Shown piece by piece: positions 26,618-36,387 of a stretch of DNA of 64,000 nucleotides (its first letter is position 1; each line of letters opens with the position of its first letter). The position numbers were made by a program, and so were the translations under genes. Under the pieces are notes generated by a model. It made no database searches, had not been told where the DNA came from, and worked only from the letters and a program-made list of their open reading frames with translations. Origin of the DNA: Enterococcus sp. HY326. Its GTDB lineage: Bacteria > Bacillota > Bacilli > Lactobacillales > Enterococcaceae. The stretch is from assembly GCF_026157065.1 (NCBI RefSeq), contig NZ_JANLGQ010000004.1, positions 310,001-374,000 of the forward strand, read 5' to 3'.

Positions 26618-28948
26618 ATGAATAAAGCGGATGAAACGAAAAAAATGTCCAGCACTGAGCAACCTGTTGACAATGCTCAGCTGCAAAAAAATAATTTTAA
26701 AAATAATCTTGATGTCGAAATGCAAAAAGACATGCAAAACATGCAGGGAATGAATCATGATGATCATTCCAGTGAGCTGTCTAAAGATAATCACGAAGAT
26801 AATAGCATGTCCATGCATCATCACATGCATCATGACGCAACAGAAAAAAATGCTAGCGTCTCTGCAGCAAAGGAAAATTTAGAAATGGATCACAACGCTC
26901 ATCATCACGATATGAACGCAATGAATCACGCTGGTCATAAAATGAGCCATATGCATCACGGGGAAATGGCGATGGATGATATGGGGGGCATGGATCATTC
27001 AATGCACATGGGAAATTTTAAACAAAAGTTTTGGCTCTCGCTGATTATTGCTATTCCTATTCTTATTTTGTCTCCAATGATGGGGGTAACACTACCGTTT
27101 CAATTTACTTTTCCCGGTTCCAATTGGGTAGTGATGATTTTAGCCACTATTTTATTTTTCTATGGCGGCCAACCGTTTTTAAGTGGCGCCAAAATGGAAT
27201 TGCAAATGAAAAGTCCCGGCATGATGACCTTGATTGCCATGGGGATTTCCGTTGCTTATTTTTATAGCATGTATGCTTTTGTTGTTGAATTAGTAACAGG
27301 GCAAATGTATATGGACTTTTTCTGGGAGTTGGCAACCTTAATTGTGATTATGCTGTTAGGCCACTGGATTGAAATGAGTGCCGTCAGCAATGCCGGCAAT
27401 GCTTTACAAAAATTAGCTGAGTTGTTACCGAGTTCGGTAAAACGACTATTGAGTAACGGTCAAACGGAAGAAGTTCCACTAACGGCTGTCCACAATGGCG
27501 ATATTTTATTAGTTAGCGCCGGCGACAAGGTGCCAGCTGATGGAGAAATTACCTCTGGCTCCACTAGCATTAATGAATCAGCTTTAACTGGTGAATCATT
27601 AGCCGTCGAAAAGAAAGTTGGCTCTAAGGTAATCGGCGGTTCTGTCAACGGCAATGGCGTTTTCCAAATGAAAGTTGCAGGAATCGGCCAAGACAGTTAT
27701 CTGTCGCAGGTAATGGAAATGGTAAAAAAAGCCCAAAGTGAAAAATCCCGCTTGGAAAGTATTTCAGATAAAGTTGCCAAATGGTTGTTTTATGTTGCAC
27801 TGGCTGCCGGTATTTTAGCCTTGATTATTTGGTGGATTGTCAGTGATTTTAGTATAGCATTAGAACGAATGGTGACAACCTTTATTATCGCTTGTCCCCA
27901 TGCTCTTGGCTTAGCAATTCCTTTAGTTATTGCCCGTTCCACATCAATTGCCGCTAAAAATGGTTTGCTAATTAAAAATCGGAATGCCTTAGAACAAGCC
28001 AGTTCAATTGATATGGTTTTGTTAGATAAAACCGGTACCTTAACTGAAGGTAATTTTTCGGTGACAGGAGTCGAAATTTTTGCTGAAGATTATTCAAAAG
28101 AAGAAGTATTGAAGTATGTTGGAGGCTTAGAAGCGCAATCGAACCATCCGCTAGCAGAAGGGATTATGGACTACATTAAAAGTCAAAGCATTGACATCTA
28201 TAGCGGCGGCACAGCGCAAGTTATAGCAGGTGTCGGGCTAAAAGGAGTCATTAATAATAAAAATGCCGCTATTGTCAATCAAAAAGAATTGGCAAAACGA
28301 GCTTTAAATGTGGATGAAACAGCTTTGACAGGTTATTTGAATCAAGGCAACACCATAAGCTTCTTGTTAATTGATGATCACTTGATTGCAGCGATTGCTC
28401 TAGGCGACACGATTAAACCGACTGCTAAAAACTTCATTCAACAGCTGAAAGCAAAAAATATTACGCCAGTGATGTTAACTGGCGATAATCAAAAAGCTGC
28501 AGCGGCTGTGGCAACTTATTTAGGTATGGATGTTTACCATAGTGAGCTGCTGCCAAATGACAAAGAAAAAATTGTCGCTGACTACGTTAAAGAAGGAAAA
28601 AAAGTGATGATGGTGGGAGATGGGATTAATGATGCACCAAGCTTAACCAGAGCAACCATCGGAGTAGCCATCGGTGCCGGAACCGATGTAGCGATTGATT
28701 CTGCTGATGTAGTTTTGACCGCCAGCAATCCGGACGATATTTTACGGCTTTTGGATTTATCAAAGAACACCCATCGGAAAATGGTGCAAAATCTTTGGTG
28801 GGCCGCCGGCTATAATATTGTGGCGATTCCTTTAGCGGCTGGTATTTTGGCGCCAGTTGGTTTCTTACTTAGTCCGGCGGTGGGGGCAATTATTATGTCC
28901 TTGAGTACTGTCGTTGTGGCTATCAATGCGCTATTGTTAAAATTATAA
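26618..28948 (+). CDS. copB: CopB-type copper P-type ATPase
   Basis: P1B ATPase of 776 residues that exports copper (Cu+/Ag+ in E. hirae CopB). The N-terminal 130 residues are rich in Met and His ([19 protein letters not shown]) and replace a CxxC domain. The membrane ion motif is CPH (426-428), marking the CopB subgroup. The phosphorylated Asp470 is in [13 protein letters not shown] lies in the actuator domain, and the hinge is [10 protein letters not shown] cop box overlaps the promoter. No copY, copA or copZ is next to it, so the cognate repressor must be encoded elsewhere. Terminators close both sides. Confidence 0.93.
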   Translation: MNKADETKKMSSTEQPVDNAQLQKNNFKNNLDVEMQKDMQNMQGMNHDDHSSELSKDNHEDNSMSMHHHMHHDATEKNASVSAAKENLEMDHNAHHHDMNAMNHAGHKMSHMHHGEMAMDDMGGMDHSMHMGNFKQKFWLSLIIAIPILILSPMMGVTLPFQFTFPGSNWVVMILATILFFYGGQPFLSGAKMELQMKSPGMMTLIAMGISVAYFYSMYAFVVELVTGQMYMDFFWELATLIVIMLLGHWIEMSAVSNAGNALQKLAELLPSSVKRLLSNGQTEEVPLTAVHNGDILLVSAGDKVPADGEITSGSTSINESALTGESLAVEKKVGSKVIGGSVNGNGVFQMKVAGIGQDSYLSQVMEMVKKAQSEKSRLESISDKVAKWLFYVALAAGILALIIWWIVSDFSIALERMVTTFIIACPHALGLAIPLVIARSTSIAAKNGLLIKNRNALEQASSIDMVLLDKTGTLTEGNFSVTGVEIFAEDYSKEEVLKYVGGLEAQSNHPLAEGIMDYIKSQSIDIYSGGTAQVIAGVGLKGVINNKNAAIVNQKELAKRALNVDETALTGYLNQGNTISFLLIDDHLIAAIALGDTIKPTAKNFIQQLKAKNITPVMLTGDNQKAAAAVATYLGMDVYHSELLPNDKEKIVADYVKEGKKVMMVGDGINDAPSLTRATIGVAIGAGTDVAIDSADVVLTASNPDDILRLLDLSKNTHRKMVQNLWWAAGYNIVAIPLAAGILAPVGFLLSPAVGAIIMSLSTVVVAINALLLKL

Positions 28949-28953
28949 AAAGC

Positions 28954-29017
28954 AAAAAAAGCTGTAGACAACGTTTGGGCAGAAAGAATCTGCTTGAGTA
29001 GTTTCCAGCTTTTTTTG
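28954..29017 (+). terminator. Terminator after copB
   Basis: AAAAAAAGCTG (28954-28964) pairs with CAGCTTTTTTT (29006-29016), with a long loop containing a further weak stem. Confidence 0.7.
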
Positions 29018-29063
29018 TAGATAAGGAAAAGAGAGTGATTAAGCACGTTGTAAGACCATGAAA

Positions 29064-29243
29064 TTATTCAGGGTGTTTCAAACGGAGTTTAGCAACAGTT
29101 TTAAAAAAATATTCTTCAGCTTCTTCAAAGGTTAAAAACTTATAGCAACAATACTCTTCATCGGAAAAATGCACGACTAAATTTTGTAAACGAAGCAAAA
29201 AGACTGCTTCTTCATCTGTTTGAAATTCTTGAACTTCTTCCAT
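29064..29243 (-). CDS. Small acidic protein of unknown function (59 residues)
   Basis: Unrecognised protein starting MEEVQEFQTDEEAVFLL. It is rich in Glu and aromatic residues, with CC near the middle (EEYCCYKF), no signal peptide and no membrane segment. The ATG at 29243 was chosen because GAGGTGAG lies just before it; an upstream in-frame GTG (29252) overlaps that ribosome site. The composition suggests a soluble, folded small protein. It stands alone between two plus-strand genes. Confidence 0.65.
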   Translation of the reverse strand: MEEVQEFQTDEEAVFLLRLQNLVVHFSDEEYCCYKFLTFEEAEEYFFKTVAKLRLKHPE

Positions 29244-29694
29244 AGGTCTCACCTCAAGGATTAGTTTAAGGCCTTAGCGAAAAAGACTCAATCTGCTCAA
29301 TTTTCAAAAAAGTTAGAAATTTATTTATTTTTGAATAGATTAAAAAAGAATAAAGTAAGCCTCCAAAGAAAATTGATTTAACAAGGCTTTTCCAGTATGG
29401 TTTCTGTAAAAAAACAAATTTTTAAATAATTGCGGATGTTTAAATCCCAAAAAGAGTTGCCATAAAATTCTCCAGCCGCTAAAATTAAAAGTTTGTCAAA
29501 AGAGCTAAATCTGTAAAAAGTATTTGGCATTACTGTTAATAAGTTGAGTTAGATAATTTGAGACTGATTACAAATTTTTTCACTATCATGCATAAAGTAA
29601 ATTGGCTTTCAAGTAATCGACAAATTTTTCAATTTAAAAGCTTCCGTCAATTGCAGCGAGTTTCTCGCTAAAAGGAAATCTTGGAAAAAGAAAA

Positions 29695-29723
29695 TAAAAA
29701 AACCACCACATGGGAGTGTGGTG
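29695..29723 (-). terminator. Minus-strand terminator without an assigned gene
   Basis: CCACCACA and TGTGGTGG form a perfect 8-bp stem with loop TGGGAG. The A-run to its left gives a U-run on the minus strand. No minus-strand gene lies upstream of it, which suggests a small RNA or a relic. Confidence 0.55.
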
Positions 29724-29768
29724 GAAATGAAGGTTGTTATTTACTCTTGTAGGAGTAAGTATGAAAAA

Positions 29769-29790
29769 CCAATTCGGGATAATTGGTTAA
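29769..29790. repeat. Stem-loop with CGGGAT loop, copy 1
   Basis: AACCAATT and AATTGGTT form an 8-bp stem around CGGGAT. It shares the core CAATTCGGGATAATTG with the copy before asnS, with stem changes that keep pairing. Confidence 0.5.
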
Positions 29791-29865
29791 CATAACTATA
29801 CAATAGAACAGCTGTGGAAACATTAATGAATAGTTTTGTTTCACTAAGTTTTTTATTAGAAAAGA

Positions 29866-29880
29866 ATGAAAACGATTTTA
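29866..29880. promoter_or_regulatory. cre-like site before the baeRF-like gene
   Basis: ATGAAAACGATTTTA matches the cre consensus at 14 of 15 positions, about 110 bases before the start codon. Confidence 0.45.
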
Positions 29881-29987
29881 TGGATTTGAGATATTCCTCC
29901 AAAATAACAACCAAAACGTTTTAAGGATTCCCGAGACTGTGCTAAAATTGAGTTTGTAAGAGAATAATCATGAGGAGGTTTTTGTTT

Positions 29988-31082
29988 ATGACAAAAGTTG
30001 GAAAAGAATTACTGGCTCAATTGACTTCTGGTGCGGTGGCGGGTCCTTTTGTGACCATCATGTTAAACACCCATGTGTCTCATCAAGATGTTGAGAAGGA
30101 TCAATTGAAGTTTAAAAATTTTGCAAAAGATGCAAAAAAGAAATTCTTGAAGAAATATCCTGAAAAAGATTGGGGTATCTTCCAAGATAAGATTGATAGA
30201 ATTCTTGCTGACAGCTCTTTTTGGCGGAGTGCCACCACGAGTGTGGCTGTCGTTTTAACTGAAACGGAAGATTTTGTCTATCGCTTATCAATCAGAGTCG
30301 ACGACCAATATTATGTAGGCGATCGGGCTTACTTATTGGCGATTATCAAAAATGCTCAGTTTAATTATAATTACAAATTATTGGCTTTAACCCGTGATAC
30401 CATGAAACTCTATGATGTTAACAATAAAGTTGTCTCTGAAGTAGCTCTACCTGCAGGTGCGCCAATTGATGTGGTCACGGCTTTAGGCGACGAATTGACT
30501 GGTGGCAGTATTAATTACAGCACGGCATCAGGTGTCTTCCATGGCGTTTCAACAAAAGATGAAGAAGTTGAAATTGACTGGGTAAATTATTACCAAGCGG
30601 TGGATGATTTCTTGAAGGGCTTTTTGGTTGACGATAAAACGCCGTTATTTGTTTATGGCTTACCAGAAAATCAAGCGATGTTCAAAAAAATCAGCAAGCT
30701 GAGTTTTTATGACCCTTCTGTGGCTATTACTGGCTCGCCAGTACAGGTAAACACGAAAGACTTGGCTGTGGAAACAGAAAAGATTACAGCAGCTTTAAAA
30801 GAAAAAGAAGTGGCAGCATACAATAAACTATTAAATCGGAAATTTATCGATCAATTGGTGGACATTGACCAAGCATCGACTCAAGGAAAAATCTCCCATC
30901 TCTTTATTTCCACTAGCAATTTAATTGATGGCTTTGGCGAAGACCCTGATACTGAATATGATCGGCGCCAAGTTTTAAATGATATTGCGTATAACACAAT
31001 CAGTGGCGGCGGTGAAGTATTCATTTTAGACCAACAAGATGCGCCAGATGAAAAGAGTCTGGCAGCCATCCTCCGTTATTAA
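29988..31082 (+). CDS. baeRF-like protein (bacterial archaeo-eukaryotic release-factor family)
   Basis: Soluble protein of 364 residues that looks like the bacterial eRF1-domain (baeRF) families: an N-terminal region starting TKVGKELLAQL, a central beta-rich part (YLLAIIKNAQFNYNYKLLAL) and a C-terminal domain ending in GGGEVFILDQQDAPDE with the characteristic late sensor-like segment. The family is proposed to act on stressed ribosomes, but no function is established here. The ATG at 29988 is chosen because GAGGAGG (29972-29978) lies 9 bases upstream; an earlier ATG at 29970 overlaps that ribosome site. It is a single-gene transcript with an extended -10 and a cre-like site upstream. Confidence 0.75.
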   Translation: MTKVGKELLAQLTSGAVAGPFVTIMLNTHVSHQDVEKDQLKFKNFAKDAKKKFLKKYPEKDWGIFQDKIDRILADSSFWRSATTSVAVVLTETEDFVYRLSIRVDDQYYVGDRAYLLAIIKNAQFNYNYKLLALTRDTMKLYDVNNKVVSEVALPAGAPIDVVTALGDELTGGSINYSTASGVFHGVSTKDEEVEIDWVNYYQAVDDFLKGFLVDDKTPLFVYGLPENQAMFKKISKLSFYDPSVAITGSPVQVNTKDLAVETEKITAALKEKEVAAYNKLLNRKFIDQLVDIDQASTQGKISHLFISTSNLIDGFGEDPDTEYDRRQVLNDIAYNTISGGGEVFILDQQDAPDEKSLAAILRY

Positions 31083-31328
31083 TTTTTTAAAGGAAAAGTT
31101 TGTTTTTTATTATTTCTGAACTGTAATTTTTAAGAAAGTTAATTAAATGAGACTTTCCACATAATTTCTGTAAGCCTTTAGATTTTGCCTAGCCTTTGCA
31201 GGGTAGCTGTGTTACAATTTAAGTCGTAGTTTGTGTTAGGTAATTATGGTAGTTTGTTTCCTTTTAAACATCTCCTATATTGACTCAGCATGGAATTGCA
31301 AAAACATCTTTTAGGAGGAATTTTTTTC

Positions 31329-31529
31329 ATGGAAACAGGTACAGTAAAATGGTTTAACGCAGATAAAGGGTTTGGATTTATTACAGCAGAAAACGGTAGC
31401 GATGTATTCGTTCACTTTTCAGCTATCCAAACTGACGGCTTCAAAACTTTAGAAGAAGGCCAAACTGTTAACTTCGACATCGAAGAAGGACAACGTGGAC
31501 CTCAAGCAGCTAACGTTACTAAAGCTTAA
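31329..31529 (+). CDS. cspA: Cold-shock protein, CspA family
   Basis: Single-stranded nucleic-acid binding protein of 66 residues, one cold-shock domain. RNP1 is KGFGFI and RNP2 is VFVHF. The start at 31329 follows AGGAGG; an earlier in-frame ATG at 31290 lies before the ribosome site and is not used. The 5' leader runs about 110 bases from an extended -10 (TGTGTTACAAT near 31215), as expected for genes controlled through leader folding. A strong terminator follows. The letter of the csp symbol is arbitrary. Confidence 0.95.
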   Translation: METGTVKWFNADKGFGFITAENGSDVFVHFSAIQTDGFKTLEEGQTVNFDIEEGQRGPQAANVTKA

Positions 31530-31545
31530 TTCAAGTAAACCTTTC

Positions 31546-31575
31546 AACCGGCGAGATTTTTCTCGCCGGTTTTTT
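31546..31575 (+). terminator. Terminator after the cold-shock gene
   Basis: AACCGGCGAGA pairs perfectly with TCTCGCCGGTT (31561-31571), followed by TTTT. Confidence 0.93.
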
Positions 31576-31731
31576 AGTGTAAAATAAAGACGATAATCCA
31601 AGTTTTATCTTTTGAAAAAAATTACCTATAACCAAAAAAATAAAGTTAATTTATGCTTGGACATAAGCTTTACTTAGTCCGCAATATGCAAGTCTAACAG
31701 CTAGACTAAACCTATGGGAGGAGAGGTTAAA

Positions 31732-32589
31732 ATGAAGGGTAAATATCAATATCATCAAATGAAAAAAAGTTATCCAATTGATGTGATTCCCCATGAAATT
31801 TTTTTAGAAGAAGGGCGCTCACATGAATCCTTGTCATTACATTGGCACCGCAGTATTGAGTTAGTCTTGGTTCAAGGCGATCCTATGACAGTCTGGAAAG
31901 AAGGAAAACATTATCTACTATCAGACGGAGATTTATTATTTATTAATAGTCAGGAAAGTCATGAGTTTATTATCGAAAAAGACCGAGATTATCACGGTGT
32001 CACGGTGATTGTAGCTTATGATTTTTTACAGCGGCAGATTGCCGATTTAACTTCTTATTATTTCTCATTTGCAGTGGATAGTTTAGTTCTGGAAAAAGTT
32101 CGCACGAATTTATGGCAGCTATTGAAGACCTTTCAGAATAATCAAGAGTGGAACACTTTTCAGTTGCATAGTTTAGCAGGTGAGCTGCTGTTTACCATCT
32201 TTTCTGACTGTATTTTCGATCGACAGTTTAAAAAATCTGATGAGGAAGAAAAGTATTCGAACCGCTATAAAACGGTTATTCGCTACATCAATGAGCATTT
32301 TTTTGAACCTGTGACCTTATCGGAAGTGGCCGAATTAGTACATTTAAATCCGGATTTTTTCTCCCGCAATTTTAAACAGTATATTGGAGTTTCCTTCAAG
32401 GATTACTTGAAAAAAGTTCGCTTGAATTTTGCGATTAATCTGATGTTGAGTGGTCAGAAAAATCTAGCGGATATCGCTCTGGAAAGTGGTTTTCCCGATC
32501 AAAAATCATTTATCAAAGCCTTTAAAGAAAGTTATCAGGAAACCCCAAGTAACTATCGTAAGAATTTTGGAAGTAAAAAAAAGGAATGA
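31732..32589 (+). CDS. AraC-family transcriptional regulator
   Basis: Regulator of 285 residues with an N-terminal cupin-like sensor (SLHWHRSIELVLVQG, residues about 28-42) and a C-terminal double helix-turn-helix (about 185-285: LSEVAELVHLNPDFFSRNFK, then ADIALESGFPDQKSFIKAFK). The start at 31732 follows GGGAGGAG; an earlier ATG at 31714 overlaps that ribosome site. It lies directly upstream of, and in the same direction as, the PTS-GH3 pair, so it is probably their activator responding to the transported sugar. Confidence 0.88.
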   Translation: MKGKYQYHQMKKSYPIDVIPHEIFLEEGRSHESLSLHWHRSIELVLVQGDPMTVWKEGKHYLLSDGDLLFINSQESHEFIIEKDRDYHGVTVIVAYDFLQRQIADLTSYYFSFAVDSLVLEKVRTNLWQLLKTFQNNQEWNTFQLHSLAGELLFTIFSDCIFDRQFKKSDEEEKYSNRYKTVIRYINEHFFEPVTLSEVAELVHLNPDFFSRNFKQYIGVSFKDYLKKVRLNFAINLMLSGQKNLADIALESGFPDQKSFIKAFKESYQETPSNYRKNFGSKKKE

Positions 32590-32821
32590 ATTTCACGATA
32601 ACAATCTAAAATAAATTGAATAAAGTAAGAAATTGGAAAGTTTAATCTCGAAAAAGGGAAAGACTTTCCTTCTTTGTTCCTCTATAATGAGAGCGCATTC
32701 AACTTGTTGTTTCGATTTAAAAAAAAAGTTTAATGAAAGCCGGCTAGACTTTTTTAAAATTTGAGCTACGCAGTTGTAACGCATTGGGCTGTTACTGACA
32801 AGCAACAAAGGAGGAAAATAA

Positions 32822-34270
32822 ATGGCGACCAATTATAAAAATTTAGCCAAAATCATTATTCAAAATATTGGGGGTAAGGAGAATGTTCAATCCTTAACCC
32901 ACTGTTTTACACGTTTACGTTTTGTGTTGAAAGACGAAGCGAAAGCCAACACAGATATTTTAAAAGGGACCGATGATATTGTGGATGTTATTCAACAAGG
33001 CGGACAGTATCAAATAGTAATCGGCATGAAGGTGGAAGAAGTTTATAACGAAATTATGCCGCGTTTAGGTTTGGCGGAGCAGGATTCTTTAGACGCAGAA
33101 GAGCAGCAGGACAAATCAGGCTTTAGTCGAATTATTGATACCATTTCAGGAATTTTTATGCCATTATTGGGTCTCTTAACGGCCTGTGGGATTATTAAAG
33201 GATTATTAGCAGTTTTAAGTGTCTCTGGACTCCTGCAAACAACTGACGGTACTTATGTCATCTTGAACGCAGTGGGTGATTCGTTATTCTATTTCTTCCC
33301 TGTTTTTCTTGGCTATACTGCGGCTAAAAAATTCAAGATGAATGAATTAGTCGGAATGGCTGTCGGAGCTTCTTTAATTTATCCGACAATTATCAGTTCT
33401 ATTTCAGAAAATCCAATCAGCACTCTATTTAGTGGAACAATTATTGAATCTGGCGTACATCTGACCTTCTTGCAAATTCCAGTGTTGTTGTCTAATTATT
33501 CGTCAACCGTGATTCCTGCAATTTTAGCTGTTTGGTTTGCTTCAAAAATTGAAAAGCAGGTTAAAAAAATTGCCCCAGCTTCAATTAGAAACTTTTTTGT
33601 GCCATTATTCACTTTATTGATTGCTGTACCAGTGGTCTTTATTGTCGTAGGACCAATTGCGACTTGGGCCTCTGATATTGTCGGTGCTTTTGTTCAAGTG
33701 TTGTATAGTTTCAGTCCAGTTTTATTTGGAGCTTTTGTAGGTGGTTTCTGGCAAATTTTTGTTATGTTGGGTATTCATCAAGGCATGATTCCAATTGTTA
33801 TCAATAATCTAGCGACATTGGGTTATGATACAATTTTTGCGGCCACTTGTACCGCTTCATTTACACAGTTGGCAATTTTAGTCGCAATTGTATTGCGAAC
33901 GAAAAATAAACGCTTGAAAAATACAGCGACTGCCGCCATTTTCCCAGCGATTTTTGGAATTACTGAACCGGCGATTTACGGAGTTACTTTACCCCTTAAA
34001 AAACCATTCGTTATCAGTTGTGTGTCATCGGGTATCGGTGGTGCTTTAGCAATGGTCCTCGGTGTGAAATTTTACCAAATGGGTGGTCAAGGGATTTTTT
34101 CATTCCCTTGCTATTTAAATCCTGAATCTGGTAACTTTTCTCAGATTTTGATGAGTATTATTGCCATCGTGGTCGCAATGGCGATTTCGTTTATAGCAAC
34201 TTTATTCTTATATCGAGACAAGCAAGCTACTGACGATAAGGTTGAACAAAAAGCCATTATTGAAAATTAA
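32822..34270 (+). CDS. PTS sugar transporter EIIBC subunit (glucose/sucrose superfamily)
   Basis: Membrane phosphotransferase permease of 482 residues. The EIIB domain (about 1-90) has the phosphorylated Cys28 in LTHCFTRLRF. The EIIC domain (about 105-470) has about ten hydrophobic segments and the conserved stretch GITEPAIYGV. No EIIA domain is attached, as in sucrose, trehalose and MurNAc types, so EIIA is borrowed. The ribosome site is AGGAGG. It precedes a cytosolic GH3 hydrolase, which suggests uptake of a beta-linked, possibly amino-sugar-containing, disaccharide as its phosphate. The substrate is not determined. Confidence 0.87.
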   Translation: MATNYKNLAKIIIQNIGGKENVQSLTHCFTRLRFVLKDEAKANTDILKGTDDIVDVIQQGGQYQIVIGMKVEEVYNEIMPRLGLAEQDSLDAEEQQDKSGFSRIIDTISGIFMPLLGLLTACGIIKGLLAVLSVSGLLQTTDGTYVILNAVGDSLFYFFPVFLGYTAAKKFKMNELVGMAVGASLIYPTIISSISENPISTLFSGTIIESGVHLTFLQIPVLLSNYSSTVIPAILAVWFASKIEKQVKKIAPASIRNFFVPLFTLLIAVPVVFIVVGPIATWASDIVGAFVQVLYSFSPVLFGAFVGGFWQIFVMLGIHQGMIPIVINNLATLGYDTIFAATCTASFTQLAILVAIVLRTKNKRLKNTATAAIFPAIFGITEPAIYGVTLPLKKPFVISCVSSGIGGALAMVLGVKFYQMGGQGIFSFPCYLNPESGNFSQILMSIIAIVVAMAISFIATLFLYRDKQATDDKVEQKAIIEN

Positions 34271-34286
34271 TAGTCGAGGAGTCAAT

Positions 34287-35978
34287 ATGATTAATTTAAC
34301 AGCAAAACCTTTTAACTTAAGTAAAGTTGCCGTAGCAGAAGTTAAACATTTAGTAGCCAATTTAACGATAGAGGAAAAAATTGGCCAATTATTTTGCCTC
34401 CACGGTGATTATCAAAATGAATCTGAAATTCGTGAAGTGATTCAAAATTATGCCCCGGGGGCAATTATGTATCGACCAGGAGACAGTCGTGAAATTCAAG
34501 AAATTCATCGCTTATTGCAGTCCTTCAGTAAAATTCCTTTATTGTTGGCCGCTAATTTAGAAGCGGGGGGCGATGGAATTGGCAATGATGGCACTTTTTT
34601 TGGTCGAGCCATTCAAGTTGCAGCGTCTGAAAATCCAAAGCATGCCTTTCGCTTAGGCAAAGTGGCGGCTGTTGAAGGTGCGGCTGTCGGATGCAATTGG
34701 TCTTTTGCACCGGTGATTGATATTAATTTCAATTTTGCTAATCCAATTACAAATGTCAGAACGTTCGGCTCAGATGGTCAGCGAGTGGCGGATTTAGCAA
34801 CGGCCTACACAGAAGCTTGCCAAGCAGAAGACGTCGCTGTTTCAATAAAACATTTTCCCGGTGATGGCGTAGATGATCGTGATCAGCATTTACTGACCTC
34901 AGTCAATCATTTATCAACAGAAGAATGGGATGCAACCTTTGGTAAAGTTTATCAGCAATTGATTAATGCAGGAGCGAAAACGGTAATGGCTGGGCATATT
35001 ATGCAGCCAGCTTATTCTAAAAAAATTAATCCAAATTTAGTGGACAATGAAATTTTACCAGCGTCATTATCCAAAGAATTACTGACGGATCTTTTGAGAA
35101 ACCAATTAGGCTTTAACGGGCTGATTGTGACAGATGCAACCAATATGGCTGGCTTTAGTGCTTGTGGCAAGCGAGCTGATTTATTGCCACAAGCAATTAA
35201 TGCTGGCTGTGATATGCTTTTATTTACACGAAATTTAGCCGAAGATTATCAGATTATCCGGCAAGCTGTCTTAGATCAAGTAATATCAACAGAACGCTTA
35301 GACGAAGCTGTGTTAAGAATTTTGGCCACGAAAGCGTCATTAAAACTGTTCACGAAAGCTGAGTTAGTGCCAACCGAGAGTGCTTTAAAAAAACTTAAAT
35401 CTGCCGAGCATAAGCAGTGGGCCTATGAATTAGCTGATGAATCGATTACCTTGGTGAAAGACACACAAAAATTGTTACCTCTTACACCAAAAAAATATCC
35501 TAAAATTTTATTAATCGTTTTGGGGGATCTCGTTAGTGCGAGTGGCAAACCGCCAGTTAGTCAAAATTTTAGACAACATTTAGAAAAAGCTGGATTTTCA
35601 GTTGAAGTTTTTAATGAAAAGGACCATAAGGAGCTCTTCTTGAAGGGGACCGTTGCCGAGTTAACGGCTGCATATGATTTGATTCTTTATTTTGCCAATA
35701 TTAAAACAGCTAGTAATCAGACAACCGTCCGTATCAATTGGATGCCACCGATGGGCGTGGATGTTCCTTGGTTTGTGGAGGAAATCCCGACAATGTTTAT
35801 CTCTGTGGCCAATCCCTATCATTTACAGGATGTGCCAATGATTAAAACTTATATTAATGCCTATACCGCCAATGAGTTTAATCCTGAAACTTTAGTGGAG
35901 AAGATAACTGGCAAAACGCCATTTAAAGGTAAGAGTCCCGTGGATGTCTTTGCCGGTTATTGGGATGCAAAATTTTAA
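34287..35978 (+). CDS. Glycoside hydrolase family 3 protein, NagZ-like, cytosolic
   Basis: Retaining beta-glycosidase of 563 residues with no signal peptide. The GH3 motif KHFPGDG is at 188-194, followed by DDRDQH with the candidate acid/base dyad. The nucleophile is Asp283 in LIVTDATNMAG. A second alpha/beta domain spans about 390-560. The N-terminal domain resembles beta-N-acetylhexosaminidases of the NagZ type. The start at 34287 follows GAGGAG and lies 16 bases after the EIIBC gene; an earlier in-frame ATG lies inside that gene. It probably cleaves the sugar brought in by the PTS. A hexosamine substrate is an inference. Confidence 0.82.
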   Translation: MINLTAKPFNLSKVAVAEVKHLVANLTIEEKIGQLFCLHGDYQNESEIREVIQNYAPGAIMYRPGDSREIQEIHRLLQSFSKIPLLLAANLEAGGDGIGNDGTFFGRAIQVAASENPKHAFRLGKVAAVEGAAVGCNWSFAPVIDINFNFANPITNVRTFGSDGQRVADLATAYTEACQAEDVAVSIKHFPGDGVDDRDQHLLTSVNHLSTEEWDATFGKVYQQLINAGAKTVMAGHIMQPAYSKKINPNLVDNEILPASLSKELLTDLLRNQLGFNGLIVTDATNMAGFSACGKRADLLPQAINAGCDMLLFTRNLAEDYQIIRQAVLDQVISTERLDEAVLRILATKASLKLFTKAELVPTESALKKLKSAEHKQWAYELADESITLVKDTQKLLPLTPKKYPKILLIVLGDLVSASGKPPVSQNFRQHLEKAGFSVEVFNEKDHKELFLKGTVAELTAAYDLILYFANIKTASNQTTVRINWMPPMGVDVPWFVEEIPTMFISVANPYHLQDVPMIKTYINAYTANEFNPETLVEKITGKTPFKGKSPVDVFAGYWDAKF

Positions 35979-36057
35979 CTGATTGGAATTTCTAAGTCTT
36001 AGGCTAGTATCGCATAGTTTTTTGATTCATGATTTTATGTAAAAGCATATACGAAAT

Positions 36058-36098
36058 TACTCCGCCATTTAACTGAAGATGGCGGAGTATCTATTTTT
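36058..36098 (+). terminator. Terminator after the GH3 gene
   Basis: TACTCCGCCAT (36058-36068) pairs perfectly with ATGGCGGAGTA (36079-36089), followed by a T-rich run. The rest of the gap 35979-36387 shows no gene; AGCATCTC occurs twice (about 36234 and 36267). Confidence 0.88.
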
Positions 36099-36305
36099 AG
36101 TTGGAATATCATAAAGAAGTAAGAAAGTTGATTGCTAAAACTAGACAAATGAAAGTTTTTTTTCTGAAATATCTTTTTCTATTGACTATGTGGTCAGAGT
36201 TAGGTTTTAGTGAAACATGATGGAATAATTTTAAGCATCTCGAGTTTTCTTTTATGATCTTGCTTAGCATCTCAAATGGAAACTCGAAATGTTTATCTGT
36301 GCAAG

Positions 36306-36340
36306 AAAAAAAAGACTGATAGGATTTTTCCTATCAGTCC
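36306..36340 (-). terminator. Terminator of the lipoprotein gene
   Basis: GACTGATAGG (36314-36323) pairs with CCTATCAGTC (36330-36339). An A-run at 36306-36313 gives the U-run on the minus strand. Confidence 0.9.
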
Positions 36341-36387
36341 TAGATATGCAGAGCCTTGATAAACTATTTACTAAACCAATAGCTGAT

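Larger units (their letters stand above)
29253..29987. other. Long intergenic region before the baeRF-like gene
   Basis: About 730 bases without a supportable gene. It contains a minus-strand terminator-like hairpin (29702-29723), the stem-loop with CGGGAT loop (29769-29790), a cre-like site (29866-29880) and an extended -10 TGCTAAAAT before the next gene. The rest shows nothing clear. Confidence 0.55.

Noticed and set aside
26588-26833. His/Met-rich minus-strand frame opposite the copB N-terminus
   Set aside because: It arises from the CAT-rich codons of the real Met/His-rich region and covers the cop box.
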